64,000 bases of DNA from Pseudidiomarina terrestris (lineage in GTDB: Bacteria > Pseudomonadota > Gammaproteobacteria > Enterobacterales > Alteromonadaceae), in contig NZ_JAGGJF010000001.1 in the NCBI RefSeq assembly GCF_030466405.1, positions 62,001 through 126,000 on the forward strand, written 5' to 3'. Under the pieces are notes generated by a model. It made no database searches. It was given only the letters and a program-made list of their open reading frames with translations, and was not told the origin of the DNA. Positions 1-8,135 of the stretch are shown piece by piece (position 1 is the first letter of the stretch; the number at the start of each line of letters is the position of its first letter). Both the position numbers and the translations under genes were made by a program.

Positions 1-40
1 AGCACCTACCTACAAACCAAACTTCATAAGGAGTCGTAAC

Positions 41-511
41 ATGGCTTTAGATTCCTCCGCAGTTGTTACGCAACTCAATCGCCTGCTGGCCTTTGAACTC
101 ACGTCCATCGATCAGTACACGGCGCATTCGCGGCGCTATGAAGATATGGGCTTGAATAAGCTCTACGAGCGCATCAATCAGGAGATTGATGACGAGCGCC
201 TGCATGCTGATCTGTTGATCCGTCGCATGCTGTTTCTCGGCGGCCGACCCGACATGGATAAACGCGAACCACATACCATCGCAGATGATGTGCCCACCAT
301 GCTCAGCAACGATCTTGAACTGGAGCGCAACAATGCCAAAACCTTGCGTGAAGTCATTGATTTCTGTGAGCAGGAAGGTGACTTTGTCACCCGCACCATG
401 CTGGTTGGCATTTTACAGGACACAGAGGAAGATCATGCTTACTGGTTGCGTCAGCAACTCGAGTTGATTGATCGCCTTGGACTTGAGCTTTACCTGCAGG
501 CACAAATGTGA
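41..511 (+). CDS. bfr: Bacterioferritin, non-haem-type subunit
   Basis: 156-aa four-helix-bundle ferritin of the usual bacterioferritin length. The di-iron ferroxidase ligands are visible: Glu19, Glu52/His55, a Glu in the LELE stretch near residue 94, and Glu129/His132 (EEDH). It would oxidise Fe(II) and store iron in a cytoplasmic 24-mer. The Met that binds haem in E. coli Bfr (Met52, between the Glu and the Lys-His) is an Arg here (Glu52-Arg53-Leu54-His55), so this subunit probably cannot anchor haem. That pattern is known for the BfrA/alpha subunits of two-gene systems; a partner bfr could lie just left of the window. The start is fixed by an AAGGAG ribosome site 7 nt upstream. The stop overlaps the mscS start by 4 bp, implying co-translation. 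Confidence 0.9.
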   Translation: MALDSSAVVTQLNRLLAFELTSIDQYTAHSRRYEDMGLNKLYERINQEIDDERLHADLLIRRMLFLGGRPDMDKREPHTIADDVPTMLSNDLELERNNAKTLREVIDFCEQEGDFVTRTMLVGILQDTEEDHAYWLRQQLELIDRLGLELYLQAQM

Positions 512-1521
512 CGAAAGCGACTACCACAGACGTCGTATCGAACATCGTAACGACAATTAGAGAAGCATTTCACTGGCTCAATAGCGAGCTGTTCAGTGTT
601 GGCGAAACCGCGGTCACTTATGGCGCGGTTTTGCGCTTTGTGCTCATTCTGGTGGCCGCCTGGATCGTCTCGGTACTGTTGCAAAAAGCCCTGCACCGCT
701 ATGCCAACTTCCGCAACAGTCTTGCACCTTCCTCGGTCTACGCGCTTAAGCGAATCACCCACTACGTCGTGTTGCTGGTGGGTTTTTTGCTGGCGGTTTC
801 ATCCATTGGTATTGATTTAACGAAGTTTGCTATCTTCGCCAGTGCCTTAGGTATAGGTGTTGGTTTTGGTCTGCAGAATCTGATCAGCAACTTTGTCTCG
901 GGGATTATCCTTCTATTTGATAAGACCCTGAAAGTTGGTGATTTTGTTGAGCTGGAGTCAGGTGTCACCGGTGAAGTCCAGGAAATTAATATCCGTAGCA
1001 CCATTATTACCACCAATGACAATATCGATATTATTGTTCCGAATTCGGAGTTTGTCAGTGGCCGGGTCACCAACTGGACCATGCGCGACACCTACCGGCG
1101 TATTAAAGTCTCTTTTGGGGTCGCCTATGGCACTGATAAAGAATTGGTCAAAAAAGCGGTGCTTGAAGCTGCTGAGCGCGTGCCGCATACCTTAACGGAC
1201 ACGCATCATCGTCCGCCACAGGTATGGCTGGTCGAATTTGGCGAAAGTGCCCTCAATTTCGAACTGGTGGTCTGGCTCAGACCAGAGGCGGTCAATCGCC
1301 CTGGTGCCGTGCAGGCAGCCTTTATGTGGGAAATTCACACGTCGCTGATGGAACACAAAATCGAGATCCCTTTCCCGCAACGCGACTTGCACGTCAAGAC
1401 CTGGAACGGCGAGAAAGCACAAGTGCACTTTATGCAAGATCGCTCATCGACAGCATCGACGGAGAACGAGGAGCCCGCTCCGGAGCCTCCTTCCAAAAAC
1501 GACGCTGCCGAGGAGCTCTAG
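508..1521 (+). CDS. MscS-family mechanosensitive ion channel
   Basis: 337-aa inner-membrane channel that would open under membrane tension and release solutes during hypo-osmotic shock. Three hydrophobic segments lie near residues 35-55, 75-95 and 105-140. The third is the Gly/Ala-rich pore helix (GIGVGFGLQN) and runs into the MscS beta domain (KVGDFVEL, TIITTNDNIDIIVPNSEF). The C-terminus ends in a Pro/Glu/Ser-rich tail. The GTG start overlaps the bfr stop (GTGA). The TAG stop is part of a CTAG palindrome that also supplies the stop of the convergent prpE gene. The family is certain; which MscS paralogue it corresponds to is not. Confidence 0.9.
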   Translation: MTKATTTDVVSNIVTTIREAFHWLNSELFSVGETAVTYGAVLRFVLILVAAWIVSVLLQKALHRYANFRNSLAPSSVYALKRITHYVVLLVGFLLAVSSIGIDLTKFAIFASALGIGVGFGLQNLISNFVSGIILLFDKTLKVGDFVELESGVTGEVQEINIRSTIITTNDNIDIIVPNSEFVSGRVTNWTMRDTYRRIKVSFGVAYGTDKELVKKAVLEAAERVPHTLTDTHHRPPQVWLVEFGESALNFELVVWLRPEAVNRPGAVQAAFMWEIHTSLMEHKIEIPFPQRDLHVKTWNGEKAQVHFMQDRSSTASTENEEPAPEPPSKNDAAEEL

Positions 1522-3398
1522 TCACTTAAGCGTTGACGAAGCTCATCCACGCAACCAGGGTCATCAATGGTCGATGGAATAGCCACCTGGCTATCCCCAT
1601 CGGCCAGTTGCCGTAACAGGCGCCGTAAGATTTTACCTGAACGTGTTTTTGGCAAGCGCGGCACCACATGGACCTGACGTAAACACGCCACCGCCCCAAT
1701 TTCATCACGAACCCGCTGCACCAGTCGCTGACTCAACACCTCTGGCGCGATGGTCACACCATCTTTAACAATCACCAAGCCCAAGGGTACCTGACCTTTG
1801 AGCTCGTCGGCCACGCCAATGACAGCGCATTCTGCAACGGCCGGATCCATCGCCAGAATCTCTTCCATTTCACCGGTCGAAAAGCGATGACCAGCGACAT
1901 TAATTACATCATCCGTTCGCCCCATGATGAACACATAACCGTCATCATCTTTGTAACCCCCGTCACCACTGCTGTAAAAACCTGAGAACTCACGCAGGTA
2001 GCCGGCCTGAAAGCGTGTTTCATCCCCCCAGATGGTGGTCAGGCAGCCAGGTGGCAATGGCAGCTTAACCGCCACCGCACCCTGCTGATTCGCTTCAAGC
2101 TCTGTACCGTCGGGCGCCAGAATACGAATATCGTAACCCGGCACAGGTAAGGTTGCCGAACCTGGCTTTGTGGGGTACTCGGCAATACCCACCGGATTAG
2201 CGCACATCGGCCAGCCTGACTCTGTCTGCCACCAGTGGTCATACACTGGCTTGCCGGTAACCTCCTGCGTCCATTCCAGGGTTGGCGGATCCAGCCGTTC
2301 ACCGGCCATATAAATACGCTCCAGCTTATCCAGCGAGTGCTGCTGCAACAGCGTTGCTTGTGGATCTTCTTTTTTGACCGCACGAAAAGCGGTGGGGGCC
2401 GAAAACAAAACCTGCACACCGTACTCTTCACATATCCGCCAGAATGCTCCGGCATCTGGCGTACGAACCGGCTTGCCTTCGTAAAGAACGGTGGTCGCTC
2501 CACTGAGTAAGGGTCCGTAAACAATATACGAGTGCCCGACCACCCAGCCCACATCCGAGGCGACAAACATAACTTGCCCGGGTTCGACGCCATACACAGT
2601 CCTCATCGAGTAGCGCAGTGCCACAGCGTAGCCGCCCGTGTCACGCACCACTCCCTTAGGTTTGCCCGTAGTTCCTGAGGTATATAGCACATACAGAGGA
2701 TCTGTCGCCTGCATCACCGCACACTCCGCGGGAGTTACCCCTGCCAGCGCCTGCTGCCAGTCGATATCGCGTGGCTCCTGCAGCCGCGCCTCACAGATTT
2801 CGCGCTGCCAGACAATCACATGCTGCGGGGGCGCTGCGGCTAACTCCAAAGCTTCGTCAACATAGGGCTTGTAAGGAATGACCTTGTCCACTTCCACCCC
2901 ACAAGAAGCGGTGATGACAACTTTAGGCGTGGCATCATCAATGCGCACGGCGAGTTCATGCGGCGCAAAACCACCAAAGACCACCGAGTGCACAGCACCC
3001 AGACGCGCGCAGGCCAACATGGCGATGGCCGCTTGCGGGATCATTGGCATATAAATGACCACCCGGTCACCTTTTTTAACGTGTTGTTTCTTTAACAGTC
3101 CGGCAAATTGCGCCACTTCGTCACGCAGCTGGCGATAGGTATAGGTTGATTTCGTCGCAGTGACCGGAGAATCATAAATTAACGCGAGCTGGTCGCCTCG
3201 ACCATTACCCACGTGGAAATCCAGTGCACAAAAAGCAATATTCAGCTCCCCGTCAACAAACCAGTCCGCCGTGCCATTTTCATTAGGCCGCAGTCCTTGC
3301 TTTGGTTCGGCAAACCAATGCAGCTGCTTCGCTTGCTGCAGCCAGAATTTCTCGGGTTGCTGCAGGGATAATTCGTATTCATGCGGATAATTGTTCAT
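1518..3398 (-). CDS. prpE: Propionyl-CoA synthetase (AMP-forming acyl-CoA ligase)
   Basis: 626-aa adenylate-forming ligase converting propionate (and probably acetate) to the acyl-CoA via an acyl-AMP. It has the AMP-binding loop YTSGTTGKPKG near residue 240, the DHWWQTESG motif near 390 and the C-terminal PKTRSGK motif, whose Lys589 is the catalytic lysine inactivated by acetylation in this family. VVRDTGGYAVAL is typical of PrpE; acetyl-CoA synthetases usually read TTGGY there. The start has an AAGGA site 8 nt upstream. No prpB, prpC or prpD is adjacent, so any methylcitrate pathway genes must lie elsewhere. The stop shares CTAG with mscS. A broad short-chain acyl-CoA synthetase is the alternative. 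Confidence 0.88.
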   Translation of the reverse strand: MNNYPHEYELSLQQPEKFWLQQAKQLHWFAEPKQGLRPNENGTADWFVDGELNIAFCALDFHVGNGRGDQLALIYDSPVTATKSTYTYRQLRDEVAQFAGLLKKQHVKKGDRVVIYMPMIPQAAIAMLACARLGAVHSVVFGGFAPHELAVRIDDATPKVVITASCGVEVDKVIPYKPYVDEALELAAAPPQHVIVWQREICEARLQEPRDIDWQQALAGVTPAECAVMQATDPLYVLYTSGTTGKPKGVVRDTGGYAVALRYSMRTVYGVEPGQVMFVASDVGWVVGHSYIVYGPLLSGATTVLYEGKPVRTPDAGAFWRICEEYGVQVLFSAPTAFRAVKKEDPQATLLQQHSLDKLERIYMAGERLDPPTLEWTQEVTGKPVYDHWWQTESGWPMCANPVGIAEYPTKPGSATLPVPGYDIRILAPDGTELEANQQGAVAVKLPLPPGCLTTIWGDETRFQAGYLREFSGFYSSGDGGYKDDDGYVFIMGRTDDVINVAGHRFSTGEMEEILAMDPAVAECAVIGVADELKGQVPLGLVIVKDGVTIAPEVLSQRLVQRVRDEIGAVACLRQVHVVPRLPKTRSGKILRRLLRQLADGDSQVAIPSTIDDPGCVDELRQRLSD

Positions 3399-3547
3399 AA
3401 CGGCGGTCCTTGACGTGCTGCGATAAAGATAACTTTAGCTCAGCCCCAGTTTTTTCCTATTCGACTTCGGTCGTACAAAATGACAGCACCGCTGGTCATT
3501 TCTTCGGCTTAATCGCTCAAACGAACCGCATTCCGCTGTTTTTGTCG

Positions 3548-3576
3548 TTGAAATTAAAGCCCTAATGCCCTATTAT
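3548..3576 (+). promoter_or_regulatory. Sigma70 promoter of tRNA-Ser
   Basis: TTGAAA (3548-3553), a 17-bp spacer, then TATTAT (3571-3576). A GC-rich discriminator (TGCGGCCG) follows, as is common for stable-RNA promoters under stringent control. The tRNA 5' end begins 12 bp after the -10 box. Confidence 0.7.
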
Positions 3577-3588
3577 TGCGGCCGTTTT

Positions 3589-3676
3589 GGAGAGGTGTCC
3601 GAGTGGCTGAAGGAGCACGCCTGGAAAGTGTGTATACGGCAACGTATCGAGGGTTCGAATCCCTCTCTCTCCGCCA
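3589..3676 (+). tRNA. tRNA-Ser (anticodon GGA)
   Basis: 88-nt class II tRNA with encoded CCA. The acceptor stem GGAGAGG pairs with TCTCTCC (one G-T pair). The anticodon loop CTGGAAA gives GGA, reading UCC/UCU. There is a long variable arm (GTATAC/GTATC region) and a T arm GAGGG-TTCGAAT-CCCTC. The last 20 nt (3657-3676) are copied twice more downstream in the 171-bp repeat array. Confidence 0.97.
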
Positions 3677-3686
3677 GATACAAAAG

Positions 3687-3710
3687 AACCGCCCTTGTGG
3701 CGGTTTTTTT
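3687..3710 (+). terminator. Intrinsic terminator, repeat unit 1
   Basis: Perfect 7-bp stem AACCGCC / GGCGGTT around a CTTGT loop, followed by a T-run. It is the first terminator after tRNA-Ser. Confidence 0.85.
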
Positions 3711-3857
3711 GTGTCTGATGGAGTGAGCGGATTTGATGAGAAGCCTCAGGGTTCGACAAAACGGCAGGAGCCGTTTTGCACAGCGCAGCGCGCTGCCCGC
3801 AGGGCGAGGGCCATGGATGGCCCGAGTGAATCCCTCTCTCTCCGCCAGATACAAAAG

Positions 3858-3881
3858 AACCGCCCTTGTGGCGGTTTTTTT
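3858..3881 (+). terminator. Intrinsic terminator, repeat unit 2
   Basis: Exact copy of the unit 1 terminator, 171 bp downstream. It would only matter for transcripts that read through the first terminator. Confidence 0.75.
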
Positions 3882-4028
3882 GTGTCTGATGGAGTGAGCG
3901 GATTTGATGAGAAGCCTCAGGGTTCGACAAAACGGCAGGAGCCGTTTTGCACAGCGCAGGGCGCTGCCCGCAGGGCGAGGGCCATGGATGGCCCGAGTGA
4001 ATCCCTCTCTCTCCGCCAGATACAAAAG

Positions 4029-4052
4029 AACCGCCCTTGTGGCGGTTTTTTT
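4029..4052 (+). terminator. Intrinsic terminator, partial repeat unit 3
   Basis: Third identical hairpin plus T-run, close to the right end of the array. Homology to the other units stops about 7 bp after it. Confidence 0.75.
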
Positions 4053-4179
4053 GTGTCTGCTGCCTGCTTTTTCTTTGTTGTAAAGCAATCTAGCCAGCCA
4101 GAACTTGCGTACTCTTTAACATCGGGGCTATTTGCGGTTAAGATGGCTTTGATGTTTTTTTCACCAAGGAGTCGTAATC

Positions 4180-4503
4180 ATGTTAGGTAAAATCTTAGGT
4201 TGTTCTTTGGTTCTCAGCGGTCTGATGCTGGCAGCGCCCGCGCACGCCAACGAAGCGGCTGAAAAACTCGCGAAGCAAAATGCGTGTACAGCGTGTCATG
4301 GCATCGACAATAAAATTGTCGGTCCGGCCTATAAAGATGTTGCAGCAAAATACGCAGATGACCCTGAAGGTCTCGCAAAAGTAAAAGACAGCATTAAAAA
4401 CGGTGGTAAAGGCAAATGGGGACAGATCCCAATGCCCGCGCAGCCACAGTTAAGCGATGAGCAGGTCACTCTGTTGGCAGAATGGATTCTTGGTTTAAAG
4501 TAA
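4180..4503 (+). CDS. Small periplasmic class I cytochrome c (c5/c551 type)
   Basis: 107-aa precursor. The signal peptide spans residues 1 to about 23 (cleavage near AHA-NE). One haem site, CTACH, lies at residues 36-40, and the distal ligand is probably the Met in PMPAQ near residue 90. It would carry electrons in the periplasm, for example towards a terminal oxidase or peroxidase; the partner is not shown. Maturation would depend on the ccm operon at 27798-34796. The start has an AAGGAG site; its leader shares AAGGAGTCGTAA with that of bfr. Monocistronic. Confidence 0.85.
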   Translation: MLGKILGCSLVLSGLMLAAPAHANEAAEKLAKQNACTACHGIDNKIVGPAYKDVAAKYADDPEGLAKVKDSIKNGGKGKWGQIPMPAQPQLSDEQVTLLAEWILGLK

Positions 4504-4558
4504 GTCAGCTAAACTAAGCCGTAAGTCATCGAATGGATAGTGACATCTGTCGAATAAA

Positions 4559-4588
4559 TTAACACCTTAAGCGTCGCCTCGTTATAGT
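4559..4588 (+). promoter_or_regulatory. Probable promoter of the gamma-glutamyltransferase gene
   Basis: TTAACA (4559-4564), an 18-bp spacer, then TATAGT (4583-4588), about 30 bp before the ATG. It is a reasonable sigma70 match but rests only on inspection. Confidence 0.45.
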
Positions 4589-4617
4589 GAAGCAACTTAG
4601 CTCACTTGGAGGCGACC

Positions 4618-6321
4618 ATGAAATCCTCATTATTTTCCTTTGCACTAGCAACAAGTCTTACCCTGATGACCGGTGCCGCCGCAGCAGCGGATCGCATTAC
4701 CGGCCATCATTTTGCTACCCGCTCTGAAGCGATGGCACCCAATGCTATGGCAGCGACCAGCCAGCCACTGGCTACCCAGGTAGCGCTGGATATTATGCAG
4801 CAAGGTGGTAACGCCATTGACGCCGCGATTGCCGCGAATGCCGTTCTGGGCCTGGTTGAACCCACCGGTAATGGCATTGGTGGCGATCTCTTCGCCATTG
4901 TCTGGGATGCAGAAAGCGAACAACTTTATGGTCTGAATGCTTCTGGCCGCTCACCTCAAAGCCTGTCTCTGGAGTACTTTACCGAGAACGGTTTCGATAA
5001 GATTCCGGCGCGCGGGGTACTGCCAATTTCAGTCCCCGGCACTGTCGACGGCTGGTTTGAGCTACACGATAAGTTTGGCCAGTTGCCTATGGAAAAAGTG
5101 CTGGCACCTGCCATTGAATACGCACGGCAGGGATTTCCAGTCACTGAAGTTATCGCCTACTACTTCGAACGCAATGCGGCAGTGATTGGCGATCAGCCAG
5201 GCTTCGCTGAAGTTTTCCTGAAAGATGGACAGCCGCCGCAAAAAGGTGAACGTTTCAAAAACCCTGACCTTGCCAATACCCTTGAAAAAATTGCCGAACA
5301 GGGACGCGACGTGTTTTACCAAGGTGATATTGCCAAAACCATCAGTGATTTTGTCGCCGAACATGGTGGTTTTCTCAGTTACGATGACTTAGCACAACAT
5401 GAGTCAAGCTGGGTCGAGCCGGTCTCTACCAATTACCGTGGTTATGACCTTTGGGAGTTACCGCCGAATACACAGGGCATTGCCGCACAACAAATTCTGA
5501 ATATGTTGGAGAACTACGATCTCGCAGCAATGGGATTCGACAGCCCGGAATATATCCATCATTTCGTTGAAGCTAAGAAATTAGCCTTCGCCGATCGTGC
5601 TAAATACTATGCTGACCCAGAGTTCAGTGACGTGCCGGTCGAAGGATTGCTGGATAAGGAGTACGCCAAACAACGTGCGCAACTCATCCACCCCAACCGT
5701 CCTGCCGCCGCAGTGGAGCCGGGTAACCCGCCAACAGAAGGCGATACCATCTACCTGACCACAGCTGATCAGCAAGGCAACATGGTGTCGCTGATCCAAA
5801 GTAATTACCGTGGTATGGGCTCGGGCGTGACTCCTACAGGACTCGGCTTTGTCCTGCAAAACCGTGGCGAGTTGTTTGCTCTGGAGGAAGGTCATGCCAA
5901 TGTATTTGAACCGGGCAAGCGCCCCTTCCACACCATTATTCCTGCCTTTGTGACGAAAGATGATAAACCCATCATGAGTTATGGCGTCATGGGCGGTGCT
6001 ACGCAACCACAGATGCATGCACAGATCCTGATCAACATCATCGACTTCGGTATGAACCTGCAAGAAGCCGGTGACGCGCCGCGCATCTTACACACTGGCT
6101 CAAGCCAGCCGACCGGTGAAGAGATGACCGATGGTGGGGTGATCAGCCTGGAAAATGGTTTTTCTGCTCATACGCGCCGTGAACTGATTAAAATGGGTCA
6201 TACCCTGCAAGAAGCCGTGGGTCCTTTTGGAGGTTATCAGGCGATCTGGAAAAACCACGAAGAAGATGTCTATTATGGAGCTTCTGAAAGTCGCAAAGAC
6301 GGCCACGCTGCTGGTTTCTAA
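4618..6321 (+). CDS. ggt: Gamma-glutamyltransferase precursor
   Basis: 567-aa N-terminal-nucleophile hydrolase that cleaves gamma-glutamyl bonds of glutathione and gamma-glutamyl peptides in the periplasm. The signal peptide covers residues 1 to about 24. Self-processing should occur before Thr377 in EGDTIYLTT, giving large and small subunits. Family features include GGNAIDAAIAAN near the N-terminus, GSGVTPTGLGFVLQNRG after the nucleophile and YYGASESRKDG at the end. The ATG at 4618 is preferred because GGAG lies 6 nt upstream; a TTG at 4606 overlaps that ribosome site. It fits the peptide-using character of the window. Confidence 0.92.
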   Translation: MKSSLFSFALATSLTLMTGAAAAADRITGHHFATRSEAMAPNAMAATSQPLATQVALDIMQQGGNAIDAAIAANAVLGLVEPTGNGIGGDLFAIVWDAESEQLYGLNASGRSPQSLSLEYFTENGFDKIPARGVLPISVPGTVDGWFELHDKFGQLPMEKVLAPAIEYARQGFPVTEVIAYYFERNAAVIGDQPGFAEVFLKDGQPPQKGERFKNPDLANTLEKIAEQGRDVFYQGDIAKTISDFVAEHGGFLSYDDLAQHESSWVEPVSTNYRGYDLWELPPNTQGIAAQQILNMLENYDLAAMGFDSPEYIHHFVEAKKLAFADRAKYYADPEFSDVPVEGLLDKEYAKQRAQLIHPNRPAAAVEPGNPPTEGDTIYLTTADQQGNMVSLIQSNYRGMGSGVTPTGLGFVLQNRGELFALEEGHANVFEPGKRPFHTIIPAFVTKDDKPIMSYGVMGGATQPQMHAQILINIIDFGMNLQEAGDAPRILHTGSSQPTGEEMTDGGVISLENGFSAHTRRELIKMGHTLQEAVGPFGGYQAIWKNHEEDVYYGASESRKDGHAAGF

Positions 6322-6347
6322 CCAGCAGCCACGTCAGGACAGTTATT

Positions 6348-7394
6348 GTGCGTTGGATCATTCTACTCGTTATCGGTGTTACCGCGTTAGTTGCGCTCAG
6401 CTCGTGCAGCTCACCGGGGATCTATGCAGATCGCAACCACTACATCGAGACTAAGGATACCAATGCCATTGATTTCTTTATGATGCGTTGGTTTGGAGAG
6501 GACGACTGGGCCGATCAACAGGCAGAAATCGCCGCAAATCCCGACTTGGTGCCGATGACTGAGATTTCCTTCGCCCGCATTCTGACGCCCTCAGCACAGC
6601 CCCAACTCACTTGGTTGGGGCACGCAAGTTTCCTGCTGCAATACAAAAATCTCAATGTTTTAACGGATCCTATTCTCAGCGAACGTGCCTCGCCAGTGAG
6701 CTTTGCTGGTCCTGAACGTTTAACCCCTGCTCCTTTAACTGCTGCTGAGCTCCCCCCTATTGATTACGTCGTCCTCAGTCACAATCATTATGACCATCTC
6801 GACGAAGAAACCATTTTGGCCCTGGGCGATAACGTGGTTTACCTGGTGCCCCTGGGCCTGACCGAATGGTTCGTTGCGCATGGTATCGAGGCCTCACGGG
6901 TGCGGGAGTTCGACTGGTGGCAGCAGGCCAGCATAGGTCCCTTGGAAATTACTTCCACGCCAAGCCAACACTGGTCGGCGCGTAGCCTTTGGGATAAAAA
7001 CGACACGCTCTGGACCACCTGGCATATTGCAATTGCCGACTGGCAGGTCTGGTTTGCCGGAGACACCGGTTATAACGCCCATCAATTCAAAGAAATCGGC
7101 GAACGCTTTCCTGCTATTGACCTGGGACTCATTCCAATCGGAGCCTATCAACCGCGTTGGTTTATGAAGCCACAGCATGTCAATCCAGCAGAGGCATTAC
7201 AAATGCATCTTGATATTGGCGCCCGGCATTCCTATGCCATGCATTGGGGCACCTATCAATTAGCTGCGGAAGGCCTTGCTGAGACCCATCAGGATTTTAC
7301 CGATGCACTGGCGTCAGCTGAGCTTGAGAATCCTGGATTTACCCGGATCAAAATTGGTGAAACCCTGGTGATGGATAAAAAACCAGCAAATTAA
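6348..7394 (+). CDS. Metallo-beta-lactamase-fold lipoprotein (NAPE-PLD/UlaG-like)
   Basis: 348-aa predicted lipoprotein. A hydrophobic leader ends at LSSC (Cys near residue 20), which would carry the lipid anchor. The MBL fold is shown by TWLGHASFLLQ, by the metal-binding SHNHYDHLD motif near residue 145, by FAGDTGYN near 240 and by a late AMHWGTYQLA. This set is typical of the RomA/NAPE-hydrolysing phospholipase D group. The natural substrate cannot be inferred; a lipid phosphodiesterase activity is plausible. The GTG start has AGGA 8 nt upstream. It begins 26 bp after ggt and is probably co-transcribed with it. Confidence 0.82.
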   Translation: MRWIILLVIGVTALVALSSCSSPGIYADRNHYIETKDTNAIDFFMMRWFGEDDWADQQAEIAANPDLVPMTEISFARILTPSAQPQLTWLGHASFLLQYKNLNVLTDPILSERASPVSFAGPERLTPAPLTAAELPPIDYVVLSHNHYDHLDEETILALGDNVVYLVPLGLTEWFVAHGIEASRVREFDWWQQASIGPLEITSTPSQHWSARSLWDKNDTLWTTWHIAIADWQVWFAGDTGYNAHQFKEIGERFPAIDLGLIPIGAYQPRWFMKPQHVNPAEALQMHLDIGARHSYAMHWGTYQLAAEGLAETHQDFTDALASAELENPGFTRIKIGETLVMDKKPAN

Positions 7395-7466
7395 TGTAAA
7401 GCTCGCTTGACTTATAGAATGCTTTAGACAACTATATGTCAAACACACTTTACTTATAGGTCACTT

Positions 7467-7865
7467 ATGTCTCGTCAATCAACACTTAAACATCTCACCA
7501 CTCGACTCGCAGTCTGGACTGCTGCCTGGGTACTATCAACCGCTGTTGTGAGCTTCGGCTCCACCCTACTCTGGCCTGAACAGGAACTTCTTAAAGTAGG
7601 GGTTCTGCTGCTTAATTTGGCGTTGGGTGTGGGCATGATCGAATCCAACCGCCGCTATATTCTTGCGCTGGATGAGTTACAGCAAAAGATTCACCTACAA
7701 GCTGCGGCAATCAGTCTAGGTGCAGCAGTCATCGGAGGCATCGCCTACTCCCTTGCTGATATCACCAATGTCATTCCTGTTGACGCGGAAATTTCGTTTC
7801 TCATTATGCTGATAGGTATCACCTATCTGATCAGCTTACTGGTTGGCATGCGGAGCTACCGATGA
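7467..7865 (+). CDS. Four-helix membrane protein paired with an HTH regulator
   Basis: 132-aa protein with four hydrophobic segments at about residues 13-35, 42-58, 78-98 and 108-127, and a short charged loop (ESNRRYILALDELQQKI) between the second and third. I do not recognise a named function. The stop overlaps the start of the next gene (ATGA), so the two are translationally coupled. Membrane proteins of this kind coupled to a small XRE repressor are common and poorly understood. The 72-bp leader contains two CTTATAG copies and a TTGAC/GTCAA inverted pair that could be an operator. Confidence 0.75.
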   Translation: MSRQSTLKHLTTRLAVWTAAWVLSTAVVSFGSTLLWPEQELLKVGVLLLNLALGVGMIESNRRYILALDELQQKIHLQAAAISLGAAVIGGIAYSLADITNVIPVDAEISFLIMLIGITYLISLLVGMRSYR

Positions 7866-8062
7866 AAAATCGTCTAAAGGTTTTACGCGCTGAGCGGAAC
7901 TGGACTCAGGCCGACCTTGCCACCGCAGTGGACGTTTCCAGGCAAACGATTAACGCTATCGAGAAAGGTAAGTTCGACCCGAGCCTACCACTGGCGTTTA
8001 AATTCTCACGTTTGTTCGAACTTCCCATCGAAGCCATCTTTTTCGATGACGACGATAGTTAA
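7862..8062 (+). CDS. Small XRE-family HTH transcriptional regulator
   Basis: 66-aa single-domain Cro/CI-type protein. Its helix-turn-helix (WTQADLATAVDVSRQTINAIEKGK) covers about residues 14-37 and is followed by the FDPSLPLAFKFSRLF helix typical of the YozG-like group. It has no ligand domain. The ATG overlaps the stop of the membrane protein by 4 bp. It probably autoregulates the pair; this is inferred from size and context. Confidence 0.88.
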   Translation: MKNRLKVLRAERNWTQADLATAVDVSRQTINAIEKGKFDPSLPLAFKFSRLFELPIEAIFFDDDDS

Positions 8063-8135
8063 ATCAGGCTGCCATTCAGTCCGAGCCTAGGTTAAGCTAA
8101 GGTTTATTAGCTATTTTTTACCTGATGAGGGCTGT

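Larger units (their letters stand above)
3657..4059 (+). repeat. 171-bp tandem repeat array seeded by the tRNA-Ser 3' end
   Basis: Unit 1 is 3657-3827, unit 2 is 3828-3998 and partial unit 3 is 3999-4059 (61 bp), 2.36 copies in all. I found one mismatch between the two full units, a C/G difference in the GCGCAG(C/G)GCGCTG segment. Each unit starts with the last 20 nt of the tRNA including CCA. Next come a perfect terminator hairpin with a T-run, a 9-bp hairpin CAAAACGGC/GCCGTTTTG, a GC-rich stretch and the palindrome GGGCCAT-GG-ATGGCCC. The period is 57 codons, so long repetitive but spurious reading frames stay open on both strands. The layout resembles the tyrT/rtT repeats of E. coli, where repeat units also begin with a tRNA 3' end. 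Confidence 0.95.

Noticed and set aside
3562..4190. Long repetitive reading frames on both strands across the tRNA-Ser repeats, e.g. GGERGIRTLDTL-type sequence on the minus strand
   Set aside because: They arise because the 171-bp period is a multiple of three. They run through a tRNA gene and terminators, and the GGERGIRTLD-like segment is a well-known false protein antisense to tRNA genes.
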